A stretch of 64,000 nucleotides of DNA from Comamonas koreensis (GCF_021026195.1 NZ_JAJNCT010000021.1:1-64000); one strand, 5' to 3'. Positions 26,127-35,149 are shown, counted from the stretch's first letter. Notes: a model not told the origin generated them from the sequence alone. Made by a program: numbers and translations.

Positions 26127-26146
26127 GCGCCCGGCGTGCCGGGCGC
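26127..26146. terminator. GC-rich hairpin between convergent genes
   Basis: GCGCCCGGC and GCCGGGCGC are perfect 9-bp arms with a 2-nt centre between the MetQ-like gene and the LRR kinase gene. There is no T-tract, so intrinsic termination is uncertain. Confidence 0.5.
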
Positions 26147-26148
26147 AG

Positions 26149-27366
26149 TCAGTGCGTCCGCGCCTGCACCTCGGCTTCCAGATGCCGCAGCGCGCGCAAC
26201 TCCATCTGCTGCAGCTGCAGGCGCTGCGCCGCTGGCAGCTCGTCCAGCATCGATGCCGCCCCCAAGTCGCTCAGCACCGCATCGCCGGTGGCTGGGTTCC
26301 ACAAGATGTTGTGGGCATATACATCCCCATGCAACATGCCTTGGCCATGCAGATGCGCCACGGCACTGCGCACCTGTGCCAGCAGGCGCTGCGCGGCAGC
26401 CGCAGAAAACCGGGCACCATCGGCATAGACATCACGTGTGCAGCTGGCCAGGCTGGGTGGGCCCGCCAAAGGTTGCAGGCCGGGCGGCAGCAATGGCAAT
26501 ACCATCGCCAGTTCTTGTGAGCTGGCATCCACATCCGCCTGCAAAACCGCCAGCGGTGTCAGCAAATGTGGGTGCTGTCCCGCTGCCAGACCAGCCGCCA
26601 TTTCTGATTGGGGCGTGCCGTCGCTGGTCTGCCCCGCCTTGAACACTTTCAGCGCTACATCGGGCCCACCATCCACAGCGCTGGCGCGGTAGATGTGGCC
26701 GCTGGCGCCCTGGCCCAGCAGCTCCTGCCGTTGTAGATCGTCACCGCGCCAAGCCGCTGCCGCGTTGGCCTGCAGCACCTGCTGCTCACTGTGCAGGGTC
26801 ATCGGGTTGCCGGCCATCGCCAGCCAGGCCAGCGCTGGCATGGCCAGCACTTCGGGCGGCAGTGCTGCAAAGCGGTTGCCGGCCAGGCGCAGCAGCTCCA
26901 GCCGGGGGCTGTGGGCCAGGCCGCTTGGCAGGCTCTGCAGCTGGTTGCAGGCCAGCATCAGCTTTTGCAGGCGGGGGCGCTCGCCCAGGGTATCGGGCAA
27001 CTCCGTGATCTGGTTGTCGGTCAGGATCAGCCAGCGCAACTGCGGCGGCAGGCTGTCGGCCGTCACCGTGCGGATCTGGCAGGCCTTGAAGCCCACCATC
27101 TCCAGCCGGGGCATGCGGCCCAGCACGCGCGGCAGTTCGGTGAACGGGTTGTTCGACGCAAACAGCACCCGCAACTGGCTAAAACGGGTCAGGTCATCGG
27201 GCAGGCTGGAGAGCTGGTTGCCGCTGAGGTCGAGCATTTCGAGGGTGTCTGCGAGCGCAAAAAGCTCGCGTGGAAACTCGCGCAGACCCGCAGTCAGCGT
27301 GATCTGGCGGGCTCCGCGTAGCGCACCGCTGTGCAGCTGCTCTTGAAGGGCTTGTAGGCTTTGCAT
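26149..27366 (-). CDS. Leucine-rich-repeat protein with C-terminal Ser/Thr kinase domain
   Basis: A 405-residue protein. Residues about 40-190 hold leucine-rich repeats at roughly 23-residue spacing (LEMLDLSGNQLSSLPDDL, LRWLILTDNQITELPDTL, LQKLMLACNQLQSLPSGL and so on). Residues about 215-395 form a kinase domain: glycine loop LLGQGASG, VALKVFK lysine, catalytic HGDVYAHNILW (HGD where HRD is usual) and LSDLGAAS (DLG in place of DFG). No signal peptide or membrane segment is seen, so it is probably cytoplasmic. It resembles eukaryote-like LRR kinases found sporadically in proteobacteria; targets are unknown. ATG 27366 is chosen over a longer frame. Confidence 0.86.
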   Translation of the reverse strand: MQSLQALQEQLHSGALRGARQITLTAGLREFPRELFALADTLEMLDLSGNQLSSLPDDLTRFSQLRVLFASNNPFTELPRVLGRMPRLEMVGFKACQIRTVTADSLPPQLRWLILTDNQITELPDTLGERPRLQKLMLACNQLQSLPSGLAHSPRLELLRLAGNRFAALPPEVLAMPALAWLAMAGNPMTLHSEQQVLQANAAAAWRGDDLQRQELLGQGASGHIYRASAVDGGPDVALKVFKAGQTSDGTPQSEMAAGLAAGQHPHLLTPLAVLQADVDASSQELAMVLPLLPPGLQPLAGPPSLASCTRDVYADGARFSAAAAQRLLAQVRSAVAHLHGQGMLHGDVYAHNILWNPATGDAVLSDLGAASMLDELPAAQRLQLQQMELRALRHLEAEVQARTH

Positions 27367-27435
27367 GGCTGCACAGTGTAGGTGCTGGCAGCGCATGCCA
27401 ACCCCAGATCTGGCTTGATTTGGGGTGTGCGGCGA

Positions 27436-27822
27436 TTACTGGGTTCGCTCAATGCGGGTGATGGTCAGGCTGCCGCCTTCATCCTGCACATGAAAGCGCA
27501 CCTTGTCGCCCGCGTTGAACTGCGCTATTTGCGTGGCGTCCTTTAACCCGAACACCATGGTCATCGGCGGCATGTCCAGGTTCTTGATCTCTTCATGGCG
27601 AATGGTCAGCTTGCTGCCACGCTTGTCCACGCGGGTGATCTCGCCTGCGGTCATCACCGCATCGGCGGCTGTGGCTGCCATGGGTGAGGATGCCGGTGCT
27701 GCGGCCGCAGCCGGTGCGGCGCTGCCATGGCTGGCGTGGTCGGCATGGTTCTGGGCCAGTGCCGGGGTCAGCAGGCTGCATGCCAGGGTGAAGACAGCGA
27801 GGGTAGAGGCCGTGGTGTTCAT
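27436..27822 (-). CDS. Periplasmic copper-binding protein, CusF family
   Basis: A 128-residue protein with a signal peptide (cleavage near ALAQ), a His/Ala-rich linker, and a CusF-type OB-fold domain (about residues 55-128). The motif KNLDMPPMTMVF carries the two methionines that bind Cu(I), and the ITRVDKRGSKLTIRHEEI strand carries a histidine. CusF passes copper to efflux systems. It is the last gene of the copper cluster on this strand, 37 nt after the DUF411 gene. Confidence 0.9.
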   Translation of the reverse strand: MNTTASTLAVFTLACSLLTPALAQNHADHASHGSAAPAAAAAPASSPMAATAADAVMTAGEITRVDKRGSKLTIRHEEIKNLDMPPMTMVFGLKDATQIAQFNAGDKVRFHVQDEGGSLTITRIERTQ

Positions 27823-27859
27823 TCAATGCTCCAGGTTTCAATGCAAAAGATCAGTGCTC

Positions 27860-28366
27860 TCAGTGGCGGTAGGCACTGAAAACGCGGGTGGTGACGTCGC
27901 TGCCACCGCCAGTCCTGGTGACCAGCAGCACATCGAACGGGTCTTTGCGGCCGCCGTAGGCGGGGCCGTCCATGCCGGGGCTGCCTATGGGCATGCCCGG
28001 TACCGCAATGCCCAGCGCCTTGGGCTTTTGCTGCAGCAGCTTGCGCACATCGGCAGGTGGTACATGGCCTTCCACCAGGTAACCACCAACCAGCGCGGTG
28101 TGGCAGGAGCCCAGGCGTGCAGGCAGGCCCAACTGGGCGCGCACGGCGTTGTTGCCGTTGTCGTGGAGCTTGGCGCTAAAGCCGGCTTGCTCCATCAGCG
28201 CGATCCAGTCCTTGCAGCAGCCACAATTCGGATCTTTCCAGACTTCGATGGGCGTGGGGGCTGGTTGGGCCGCCAGCGCCGTTTGGCCCGTAGTGACGGC
28301 AGTGGCCAGGCCTAGGGCCAGCATCTGCAGCGTGCGGCGGCGTCGGTTGTTAAGGGGGTTGCGCAT
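27860..28366 (-). CDS. DUF411 metal-binding protein (CopG-like)
   Basis: A 168-residue exported protein. After an Arg-rich signal (RRRRTLQMLALGLATAV), the DUF411 hallmark VWKDPNCGCCKDW appears, a CxCC metal site, followed by the family block SCHTALVGGYLVEGHVP. Such proteins bind copper in the periplasm. ATG 28366 is preceded by AGGAG; two upstream ATGs (28390, 28396) overlap the preceding gene and lack a site. Confidence 0.88.
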   Translation of the reverse strand: MRNPLNNRRRRTLQMLALGLATAVTTGQTALAAQPAPTPIEVWKDPNCGCCKDWIALMEQAGFSAKLHDNGNNAVRAQLGLPARLGSCHTALVGGYLVEGHVPPADVRKLLQQKPKALGIAVPGMPIGSPGMDGPAYGGRKDPFDVLLVTRTGGGSDVTTRVFSAYRH

Positions 28367-28392
28367 GGTGGGCTCCTGGCTGTGGTTCATCG

Positions 28393-28896
28393 TCATTCCG
28401 TCACCGTGAACGTGCCGGTCATCCCTGCCTGGTAGTGGCCGGGGATCAGGCAGGCAAAGTCAAAACTGCCGGCGCGGTTGAAGTGCCAGACCAGGTCCTC
28501 GCTTTTTTGCGGCGCCACATGGGCCATGTTGGGCTCGTCATGCTCCATGCCGGGGTACTTCAGCATCATCTGCGCGTGCTGTGCGAGCGTAGCCTTGGTG
28601 CCCAGCACCACCTCATGCATCACCTGGCCCTGGTTGAGCACACGCAGGCGCAGGGTTTCGCCCTTTTTGACCGTGAAGTGCGCTGGGGAGAAGCGCATGT
28701 CATCACCCATGTTCAGATCGATGCTGCGGGTGGCCTGCCTGGCATCGCCGGCAATGCCCCAGTCCATTTGCACTGGGGGTGCGGGGCGAGATGCTGCCGC
28801 TGTGGGTGCAGTGGCGTGGCTTTCATTGCCGTGTGCAAAGGCGGTGCTGGCGCTGGCCAGCAGGGTGCATGCCAGCAGGTGGGAAATAGTTTTCAT
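28393..28896 (-). CDS. Cupredoxin-domain copper protein
   Basis: A 167-residue exported protein whose signal peptide ends near AFAHG. The C-terminal cupredoxin domain (about residues 60-167) has the type-1 copper ligands: a histidine in VMHEVVLG and the cysteine-histidine-methionine set in FDFACLIPGHYQAGM. A methionine/histidine-rich loop (HAQMMLKYPGMEHDEPNMAH) is inserted. A role in periplasmic copper tolerance or electron transfer is inferred from the neighbours. ATG 28896 starts the signal peptide; the longer frame is discarded. Confidence 0.87.
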   Translation of the reverse strand: MKTISHLLACTLLASASTAFAHGNESHATAPTAAASRPAPPVQMDWGIAGDARQATRSIDLNMGDDMRFSPAHFTVKKGETLRLRVLNQGQVMHEVVLGTKATLAQHAQMMLKYPGMEHDEPNMAHVAPQKSEDLVWHFNRAGSFDFACLIPGHYQAGMTGTFTVTE

Positions 28897-28912
28897 AGGG
28901 TCACTCCGGGGT

Positions 28913-30298
28913 TCAGTGGTTGGCATGGCCGTTGGCAGGGGCCGGTTTGTGTACGCTGGGCGCGCCGGGGGCGGTGCCGGGCAGGGTTTGGCGTGGTGCC
29001 TGGGCGTCCAGCGGCACACCTTGCCATTCATAGGCCACGGTGCCTGCGGGCTGGGCATACCAGCCCGGGTCGCGGTAGTCCTGCGCGGCCAGGCCTTTGC
29101 GCACCTTGAAGGTGGTGAACATGCCGCCCATCTCGATATTCCCGAACGGGCCCTTGCCGGTCATCATCGGGAAGGTGTTGTCGGGCAGCGGCATCTGCAT
29201 AGCACCCATGTCGCCCATGCCGCGCTCGCCCATCAGCATGTAGTCGGGGACGATCTTCTGGATCTTGCCGACCAGGCCCTTGTGGTCCACGCCAATCATC
29301 GTTGGCACGTCGTGGCCCATAGCGCCCATGGTGTGGTGGCTCTTGTGGCAGTGAAAGGCCCAGTCACCGGGCTCGTCGGCGATGAGCTCGATCTGGCGCA
29401 TCTGGCCCACGGCCACATCGGTGGTCACCTCGGGCCAGCGCGCGCTGCGCGGCACCGGGCCACCATCGGTGCCGGTCACCTCGAACTCATGGCCATGGAT
29501 ATGGATGGGGTGGTTGGTCATGGTGAGGTTGCCCACGCGGATGCGCACCCGCTCGCCCAGGCCGGCCACCAGCGGGGTGATGGCGGGAAAGGCACGGCTG
29601 TTGAAGGTCCAGATGTTGAAGTCCGTCATCTCGGCCACGCGGGGCGTCATCGCGCCGGGCTCCACCGCATAGGCGCTGAGCAGGAAGGCGTAGTCGCGCG
29701 CCACATCAGCGATCTGCGGGTGGCGGCCTTTGGGGTGGGTGATCCACAGGCCCATCATGCCCATGGCCATCTGTACCATCTCGTCCGAATGCGGGTGGTA
29801 CATGAAGGTGCCGGGGCGGCGCGCCTCGAACTCATAGACAAAGGTTTTGCCTGGCGGGATGTGGGGCTGGTTGAGCCCGCCCACGCCGTCCATGCCATTG
29901 GGCAGGCGCTGGCCATGCCAGTGCACCGTTGTGGCTTCGGGCAGGCGGTTGGTGACAAAGATGCGCACCCGGTCGCCTTCCACCACCTCGATCGTGGGGC
30001 CGGGCGACTGGCCGTTGTAGCCCCACATGTTGACAAAAAAGCCCGGTGCCACCTCGCGCACCACGGCCTCGGCCACCAGGTGGAACTCCTTGACGCCGGC
30101 GTTCATGCGCCAGGGCAGGGTCCAGCCGTTGAGGGTGACCACCGGCTGGTAGGGTCGGCCATTGGGCGGCGACAAGGGGGCGGCGGTATCGGCGCTGGTC
30201 TGGATAACGGGCTCGGGCAAGGCGGCCATGGCTACGGGGCTGACGGCGGCAGCCGCCACGGCCGAGGCGGCGCCGGAGAAGAATTGACGGCGTTGCAT
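28913..30298 (-). CDS. Periplasmic multicopper oxidase (copper resistance)
   Basis: A 461-residue multicopper oxidase with a Tat-type signal (QRRQFFSGAAS). The four copper-binding blocks are HWHGQRLPNG, MYHPHSDEM, NHPIHIHGHEF and FHCHKSHHTM. A methionine-rich stretch late in the protein (MLMGERGMGDMGAMQMPLP) is typical of Cu(I)-oxidising enzymes. Its likely role is oxidising Cu(I) to the less toxic Cu(II) in the periplasm. Its start is one base after the stop of the TolC-family gene, so they are coupled. Confidence 0.92.
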   Translation of the reverse strand: MQRRQFFSGAASAVAAAAVSPVAMAALPEPVIQTSADTAAPLSPPNGRPYQPVVTLNGWTLPWRMNAGVKEFHLVAEAVVREVAPGFFVNMWGYNGQSPGPTIEVVEGDRVRIFVTNRLPEATTVHWHGQRLPNGMDGVGGLNQPHIPPGKTFVYEFEARRPGTFMYHPHSDEMVQMAMGMMGLWITHPKGRHPQIADVARDYAFLLSAYAVEPGAMTPRVAEMTDFNIWTFNSRAFPAITPLVAGLGERVRIRVGNLTMTNHPIHIHGHEFEVTGTDGGPVPRSARWPEVTTDVAVGQMRQIELIADEPGDWAFHCHKSHHTMGAMGHDVPTMIGVDHKGLVGKIQKIVPDYMLMGERGMGDMGAMQMPLPDNTFPMMTGKGPFGNIEMGGMFTTFKVRKGLAAQDYRDPGWYAQPAGTVAYEWQGVPLDAQAPRQTLPGTAPGAPSVHKPAPANGHANH

Positions 30299-30299
30299 A

Positions 30300-31754
30300 T
30301 CAGTGGCCTTGGGGTTCGGTTGGGGGCGCGGCAGGTGCTGCGGTGTTGCGGGCATCGCGCACATTGGCGCCAGTGCGTGACGGCGATGTGCCGCTCAGCG
30401 CCAGTTGCAGATCGGTCTCGGCGAGCCAGAAGTCGCGCTGCGCCTCGGTCGCCGTCAGCACCGCCTGGGTGGTGCTGCGGGCCTGGGCCAGCAGCTGCCA
30501 GACGCTGACAAACATGCCGTTGTAGCGGTAGATGGTCTCTTCCTGCACCAGCTGGGCGAGGGGCAACACTTCGGTCTGCTGCTGGTGGGCCAGGTCCCAG
30601 GCGGTGCGGTAGGCGTGCCAGCTGCTGCGTGCCTCGCTGCGTGCCCGGATGGCGCTCTCGCGCAGTTGCGCCGCATTGGCTTGCACCTGGTGGCGCGCCA
30701 TGCTGCTGGCCGCTGACCCCCAGTCGAACAGCGGCAAGGGCACATCCAGCTCCCAGCCCCGGGTGCGGTCCTGGTGGCCGCTGTCCCGCTCGGTGCTGGT
30801 ATTGCGGCTGTAGGTGGCGCCAATGTCGCCAAACACCGCGCCCAAGGCGGCCCAGCCTTGGCGGTCGGTGCTGACCTCCAGATTGCGGCGCAGCGCGCCC
30901 AGATCCAGGCGCTTGCGCAGTGCGGTGGCCTCGGCGTCGTCGCCGCTGCGCAGCTCGCTGGCCGCTTTGGGCAAGGGGGGCAGGGCCGGGGGCAGCGTAA
31001 ACGCCAGCTGCTGGCCCCACAGGCCCATGCGCTGGGCCAGCTGCTCACGCGCTTGTTGCGCTGCCAGCCCGGCCCGCGCCAGTTGTGCGGCGGCTTGCTG
31101 CTGCTGGGCCAGCTCGCGTGCCTGGTCCAGCTTGCTGAAATTGCCCACTGCGGCCATGCGCCGGGCCAGCTCGCCACCCAGGGCGGCGGCCTCGTGCATG
31201 CGGGTGTGGGCGGCCAGCGCCTGCTCAGCGGCCACGGCGTTCAACCAGGCGCGGCGCGTGTCTGCGGCCAGCAGCAAGGTTTGCTGTGCTGCCTCCAAGG
31301 TGGCTTGCTCCATCTGCCATCCTTGCCAGCGGCTGCGCCAGGGCAGGGTCAGCAGATCGACTAGGCCAAAACTCAGCTTGCGCTCGATTTCGCGCTCATG
31401 GCCATTGCGCAACCAGCCCAGAGTCAGGCTGGGGTTGGGCAGGGTGATGGCCTGCACGCGCTGGGCATCGGCCACGCCCAGCTGCGCCAGTTGCACCTGG
31501 AGGCCCGGGTTGTTCAGCAGCGCGATGCGCACCGCCGTGTCCGCATCCACAGGCTGCTGCAGCCAGGCATTGATCTGCGTCTGTGCCGACTGCCGGGCTT
31601 GCGCATCGGTGGCAGGCAGCTCGGCCTGGTCGGGCAGGCGGCCTTGCAATTGCTGGGCGACATCGCTGCGCAGCCCATCGGGCGAGACGCTGGCGCAGCC
31701 GGCGAGCAGCAGTGCGGCGGCGAGGGTGGAAAGGCGAAGGCTCAGGCGTTTCAT
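30300..31754 (-). CDS. TolC-family outer-membrane lipoprotein in the copper cluster
   Basis: A 484-residue outer-membrane factor with a lipoprotein signal (LLLAGCAS, Cys20) and the long heptad-rich helices of TolC/CusC proteins, for example VRIALLNNPGLQVQLAQLGVADAQR near residue 80 and a second internal repeat around 330-400. The family forms the exit duct of tripartite effluxes. No RND pump or membrane-fusion gene is in this cluster. Its ATG overlaps the preceding gene by 4 nt (31751-31754). Confidence 0.9.
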   Translation of the reverse strand: MKRLSLRLSTLAAALLLAGCASVSPDGLRSDVAQQLQGRLPDQAELPATDAQARQSAQTQINAWLQQPVDADTAVRIALLNNPGLQVQLAQLGVADAQRVQAITLPNPSLTLGWLRNGHEREIERKLSFGLVDLLTLPWRSRWQGWQMEQATLEAAQQTLLLAADTRRAWLNAVAAEQALAAHTRMHEAAALGGELARRMAAVGNFSKLDQARELAQQQQAAAQLARAGLAAQQAREQLAQRMGLWGQQLAFTLPPALPPLPKAASELRSGDDAEATALRKRLDLGALRRNLEVSTDRQGWAALGAVFGDIGATYSRNTSTERDSGHQDRTRGWELDVPLPLFDWGSAASSMARHQVQANAAQLRESAIRARSEARSSWHAYRTAWDLAHQQQTEVLPLAQLVQEETIYRYNGMFVSVWQLLAQARSTTQAVLTATEAQRDFWLAETDLQLALSGTSPSRTGANVRDARNTAAPAAPPTEPQGH

Positions 31755-32107
31755 CGCTGGCCTCCTTGCATGCCGTGCTGGCCCTGCTGGTCGTGCGCGC
31801 CATGCTCGTGCATCTGCATCGAACCGGCCGGCATGGGCTGGGGCGCATTGGGGGCCGCCTGGGCTTTTTCCCACGCGATGACATCCGCATGGCCGCGTGC
31901 AAAGCCCGCCACGGCTGCATTGGCCTGGCGCCAATCACCGGGTTCTTGGACGATGCTGCCGCTGTGGACCAGCGGCGGGTGCTGGAGCGCGGCTGTGGGC
32001 GCGTTGGGATCGGTGGCGGCGGGCGCCCCGGTTTGGGCAGATAGCCAGCTGGTGACAGCCAGCCCGCCCGCGCCGGCAAGCCAGCGCAAGACATGCGCAG
32101 TGCGCAT
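31751..32107 (-). CDS. Small exported His/Met-rich protein of the copper operon
   Basis: A 118-residue protein with an N-terminal signal-like segment (WLAGAGGLAVTSWLSAQ). A middle with VHSGSIVQEPGDWRQANAAVAGF follows, then a Met/His/Gln-rich tail (SMQMHEHGAHDQQGQHGM) that could bind copper. I recognise no named family. The 4-nt overlap with the TolC-family gene places it at the head of the four-gene block. Confidence 0.72.
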   Translation of the reverse strand: MRTAHVLRWLAGAGGLAVTSWLSAQTGAPAATDPNAPTAALQHPPLVHSGSIVQEPGDWRQANAAVAGFARGHADVIAWEKAQAAPNAPQPMPAGSMQMHEHGAHDQQGQHGMQGGQR

Positions 32108-32184
32108 AGGGTTCTCCTGAAAGCTTGGTCAAAGCAGACGTCTGCACGGCAGCTGCCATGCGGACGCACCTCGGGTGTCAGCGA

Positions 32185-32610
32185 TCAGGAAATGGGTGGT
32201 TTGGAGGCTTGGGCGAGCAGCGCGCTGGCAAAGGGCGCGCTGCCGCTGGCACGGGCCAGCAAAGAGGCGGGAAGGGCAGCAAAGCCCGCTCCGTTGAACA
32301 GGTCCACCGCCGAGTGGCAAATGCCACAGGCCGAGCAGCTGGCGCCGTGCTGGGCCGGGTCATGCTCGCTGTGCTTGCCATGGCTGCTGTGGTCACCATG
32401 GCTGGTGGCCTCGATCCCGGTAGCGCAGTGGCTGTGGGTTTGGAGGGCATCTGCTGTGCCGTGCTCGGCATGGTCCAGCATGCAGCTGGCGTGGTGTTCG
32501 GCCAGCGCCACAGGCATGACCGGTGCAACGATGCCCATCGCCATGGCGTCGCCCATGAGGCCGCGCAAGGCCAGCATCAGCATCAGCAACAGGGACAAAC
32601 AGGCACGCAT
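32185..32610 (-). CDS. CopL/DUF2946-like metal-responsive protein
   Basis: A 141-residue protein that starts with a signal or membrane segment (MRACLSLLLMLMLALRG). It is rich in His, Cys and Met, ending with SCSACGICHSAV near residue 105 and a hydrophobic tail. This is the layout of the small CopL/DUF2946 proteins found at the head of bacterial copper operons. It lies 77 nt upstream of the 118-residue gene, on the same strand. A regulatory or sensing role is only inferred. Confidence 0.74.
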   Translation of the reverse strand: MRACLSLLLMLMLALRGLMGDAMAMGIVAPVMPVALAEHHASCMLDHAEHGTADALQTHSHCATGIEATSHGDHSSHGKHSEHDPAQHGASCSACGICHSAVDLFNGAGFAALPASLLARASGSAPFASALLAQASKPPIS

Positions 32611-32741
32611 GGTGGGTTCAGACAGCGCAGGGTTCGGAAAGTTCCGCAGCGGCTGAGTGTAGCGCAAGCTGCATGCCAGCGGTGCTGGCAAAGCGTGGCT
32701 GAACAGTGGTGCCGCGGATCCGCCGTTCCTGAGGGCAGCCC

Positions 32742-33992
32742 TCAGGCCCGTACACGCAGGGCCTCGTCCAGTGCGCCGGCCAGCAGATCGGCGTGTTCGG
32801 TCTCAAAGGGCAGCGGTGGGCGGATCTTGAGGGTATCGCCCAGCGGGCCACTGGTGCTGATCAGCACGCCGGCCTGGCGCAGGTGGTTGACGACGGCGCT
32901 GGCCAGGCTGCCGCTTTGCAGCTGCACGCCCCAGTACAGGCCTTCGCCGCGGATCTGGGTGATGCTGCCGTGCTGGGCCGCCAGCGACTGCAACGCCTGC
33001 TGCAGATGACCGCCGACGCGGCGCACATGGGTGGGCGCATCCATGCGCTCCAGCTCATCGAGCACGGCCATGGCCACCGCCGCCGATACGGTGTTGCCGC
33101 CAAAGGTGTTGAAGTAGCGGCAGCGCTTGCCAAATACCTCCATCAGCGGCGTCTTCAGCACCAGCGCGGCGATCGGGTGGCCATTGCCCATCGGCTTGCC
33201 CATGGTCACCATATCGGGCACCACCGATTCGCGGCCAAAGGCCCACCAGCGGCCCGTGCGGGCAAAGCCGCCTTGCACCTCGTCGGCGATGAAAAGACCC
33301 CCGCGCTTGCGCACCGCCTGGGCAGCGGCTTCCAGGATGGGCGCGGCGTCGATGTGCACGCCATCGCTGGCAAACACGGTGTCGAGCAGCAAGGCGCTGA
33401 CCGGCGTGCCACGCGCTTCCAGTGCTTCGGCAGCGGCATCCACCCTTTGGGCAAAGGCAGCGGCGGCGGCCTGCGCATCCATGCCCTGGAAGGCGGGCGG
33501 GTCGATGACTTCCACATGCGCTGCCGGCGGGCACAGCGACGGCGAACATTGCGCTAATGCCATGGTTACACCGTGGTAGGCATGGCGGGTGATGATCAGG
33601 CCCTGGCGGCCGGTATATTCCTGCGCCACGCGCAAGGCCAGGTCATTGGCTTCGCTGCCAGTGCAGGTGAAAACGCTGGTGTCCAGCTCGGCGGGGAACA
33701 GCGCCCGCAGGCGCTCGGCCAGCTGCACCACGTTGTCATGCAGGTAGCGGGTATGGGTGTTGAGCAGCTGGCTTTGCGCAATGAGCGCTGCATTGACTGC
33801 TGCGTTGGCATGGCCGACCACTGGCACATTGTTGTAGGCATCCAGATAGCGGCGGCCATCGGCATCAAACAGCCAGACGCCTTCGCCGCGCACCGGGTGC
33901 AGGGGCTCGTCGTAGAACAGGCGGTAAGAGGGGCCGAGCGCGCTTTGGCGGCGCGCCAGCAGGCGCTGGTCGTCTGCAGAAAGGGTTGGCAT
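32742..33992 (-). CDS. Class-III PLP aminotransferase/phospho-lyase-like enzyme
   Basis: A 416-residue enzyme of the class-III aminotransferase fold. It has FTCTGSEANDLALR (phosphate loop), the FIADEVQGGFARTGRWWAF stretch with the PLP-binding aspartate, and the Schiff-base lysine in TMGKPMGNGHP. Its neighbour, 23 nt upstream, encodes an APH-type kinase. The same pairing in animals is hydroxylysine kinase plus 5-phosphohydroxylysine phospho-lyase, and related enzymes act on phosphoethanolamine. I infer a phospho-lyase rather than an aminotransferase, but this is not proven. ATG 33992 is preferred. Confidence 0.82.
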   Translation of the reverse strand: MPTLSADDQRLLARRQSALGPSYRLFYDEPLHPVRGEGVWLFDADGRRYLDAYNNVPVVGHANAAVNAALIAQSQLLNTHTRYLHDNVVQLAERLRALFPAELDTSVFTCTGSEANDLALRVAQEYTGRQGLIITRHAYHGVTMALAQCSPSLCPPAAHVEVIDPPAFQGMDAQAAAAAFAQRVDAAAEALEARGTPVSALLLDTVFASDGVHIDAAPILEAAAQAVRKRGGLFIADEVQGGFARTGRWWAFGRESVVPDMVTMGKPMGNGHPIAALVLKTPLMEVFGKRCRYFNTFGGNTVSAAVAMAVLDELERMDAPTHVRRVGGHLQQALQSLAAQHGSITQIRGEGLYWGVQLQSGSLASAVVNHLRQAGVLISTSGPLGDTLKIRPPLPFETEHADLLAGALDEALRVRA

Positions 33993-34015
33993 GGCGGGGT
34001 GCTCCAAAAGTCGGG

Positions 34016-35149
34016 TCAGGCAGTGGCCGGGGTGGTTGCGCTGCTGGCTGCGCGCTCAGCGGCAGGGGCGGCATGGCGCTGCAGCCAGTCGCCAACCATG
34101 TGGCTGAACAAGGCCGTGGCGGTGGCCTGGCTGCGCAGGATATAGACGCGGTTCTCGGGGTAGAGGCGGGCGCGCCAGGCGGTGATCACCATGCGCTGTG
34201 TGAGCCGGGCCAGGATCAGATCGGGCAGCAGCGCTTGCTCGGCAGCATGCAAGGGCAGCAGGCTCTCATAACCGGCCAGCATCGCGGCCAGCGTGGCATC
34301 GGGCGTGTCCGTCAGCGGCATTTGGTAAGAGGCGGCAATGGCCAGATCGGCCACGCGCGGGGCCAGCAGCATGTCGCCAAAGTCCAGCACACCGGCAATG
34401 CCCAGACCATCGTCGCTGGCCAGCAGGTTGCTGGGGGAGAGGTCGTTGTGGATGGTCTGCGTGGGCAGCTGCGGGCCCAGCTCTGCCAGCCGCTGTTCAA
34501 AAGCCGTCCAGAACGCGGCAATCTGCGCGCGCAGCTGGGCATCTTCCACCACCTCCAGCCAGGGGCGCAGCAGCGGCGCGCGGCGTGCATCCCATAAAAA
34601 GGGGCGCTCGGTAGCAGGATGGGCAAAGTCCGCCAAGGCGCCATGCAGCTGCGCAATCGCCAGGCCCCAGGCCTGCCAGGCGCTGGCATGGCGCTGCAGA
34701 TCGCTGCCTGCCTTGCCATCGAGAAAGCTGTAGCAGCGCACGCGCGAAAGCTCACCCTCGGGGCTGCGCCATTCCAGCCAATCGGCGCCGGCACTGCCTT
34801 CGGTGGTGGCTGGGTGCCGCAACGGATGGTGCAAGGGCACCGGCACGGCGCAGCGGCCTGCCAGGTGCTTGAGCACTGCTATCTGCATCTCCGTCTCCGC
34901 CAGCGACTCGGCCGCGCTGATGAACTTGAGCGTGACGGCGCTGCCATCGGGCGAGCGGATCAGAAAGTTGCGGTCCCGCTCACCAGACAGTGGCTGCGCC
35001 TGGCCTTGGATGCCATAGGCCACGCGGGCCAGGGCTGCTGCTTGTTCCGCGCTCACCTGGGGCACCGCCGTCAGGAAGGCTTGGCTGGCTTGGGCCAGGG
35101 CATCGGGTTCATCGGATGGGGCAGAGGCGGCGGGCAGGGGGCGGTTCAT
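34016..35149 (-). CDS. APH-family small-molecule kinase, hydroxylysine kinase-like
   Basis: A 377-residue kinase of the aminoglycoside phosphotransferase/choline kinase fold. It has GERDRNFLIRSPDGSAVTLKF (nucleotide loop), the catalytic IHNDLSPSNLL (Brenner motif, His-Asn-Asp) and VLDFGDM (metal aspartate). By analogy with the AGPHD1/HYKK group it would phosphorylate an amino-alcohol, and the product would be split by the adjacent PLP enzyme. It is first in the two-gene unit and divergent from a GntR regulator. Confidence 0.82.
   Translation of the reverse strand: MNRPLPAASAPSDEPDALAQASQAFLTAVPQVSAEQAAALARVAYGIQGQAQPLSGERDRNFLIRSPDGSAVTLKFISAAESLAETEMQIAVLKHLAGRCAVPVPLHHPLRHPATTEGSAGADWLEWRSPEGELSRVRCYSFLDGKAGSDLQRHASAWQAWGLAIAQLHGALADFAHPATERPFLWDARRAPLLRPWLEVVEDAQLRAQIAAFWTAFEQRLAELGPQLPTQTIHNDLSPSNLLASDDGLGIAGVLDFGDMLLAPRVADLAIAASYQMPLTDTPDATLAAMLAGYESLLPLHAAEQALLPDLILARLTQRMVITAWRARLYPENRVYILRSQATATALFSHMVGDWLQRHAAPAAERAASSATTPATA

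Noticed and set aside
28478-30508. 676-residue plus-strand frame opposite the multicopper oxidase
   Set aside because: It is an antisense shadow of a gene with clear copper-binding motifs; its His/Gly-rich composition comes from the oxidase codons.
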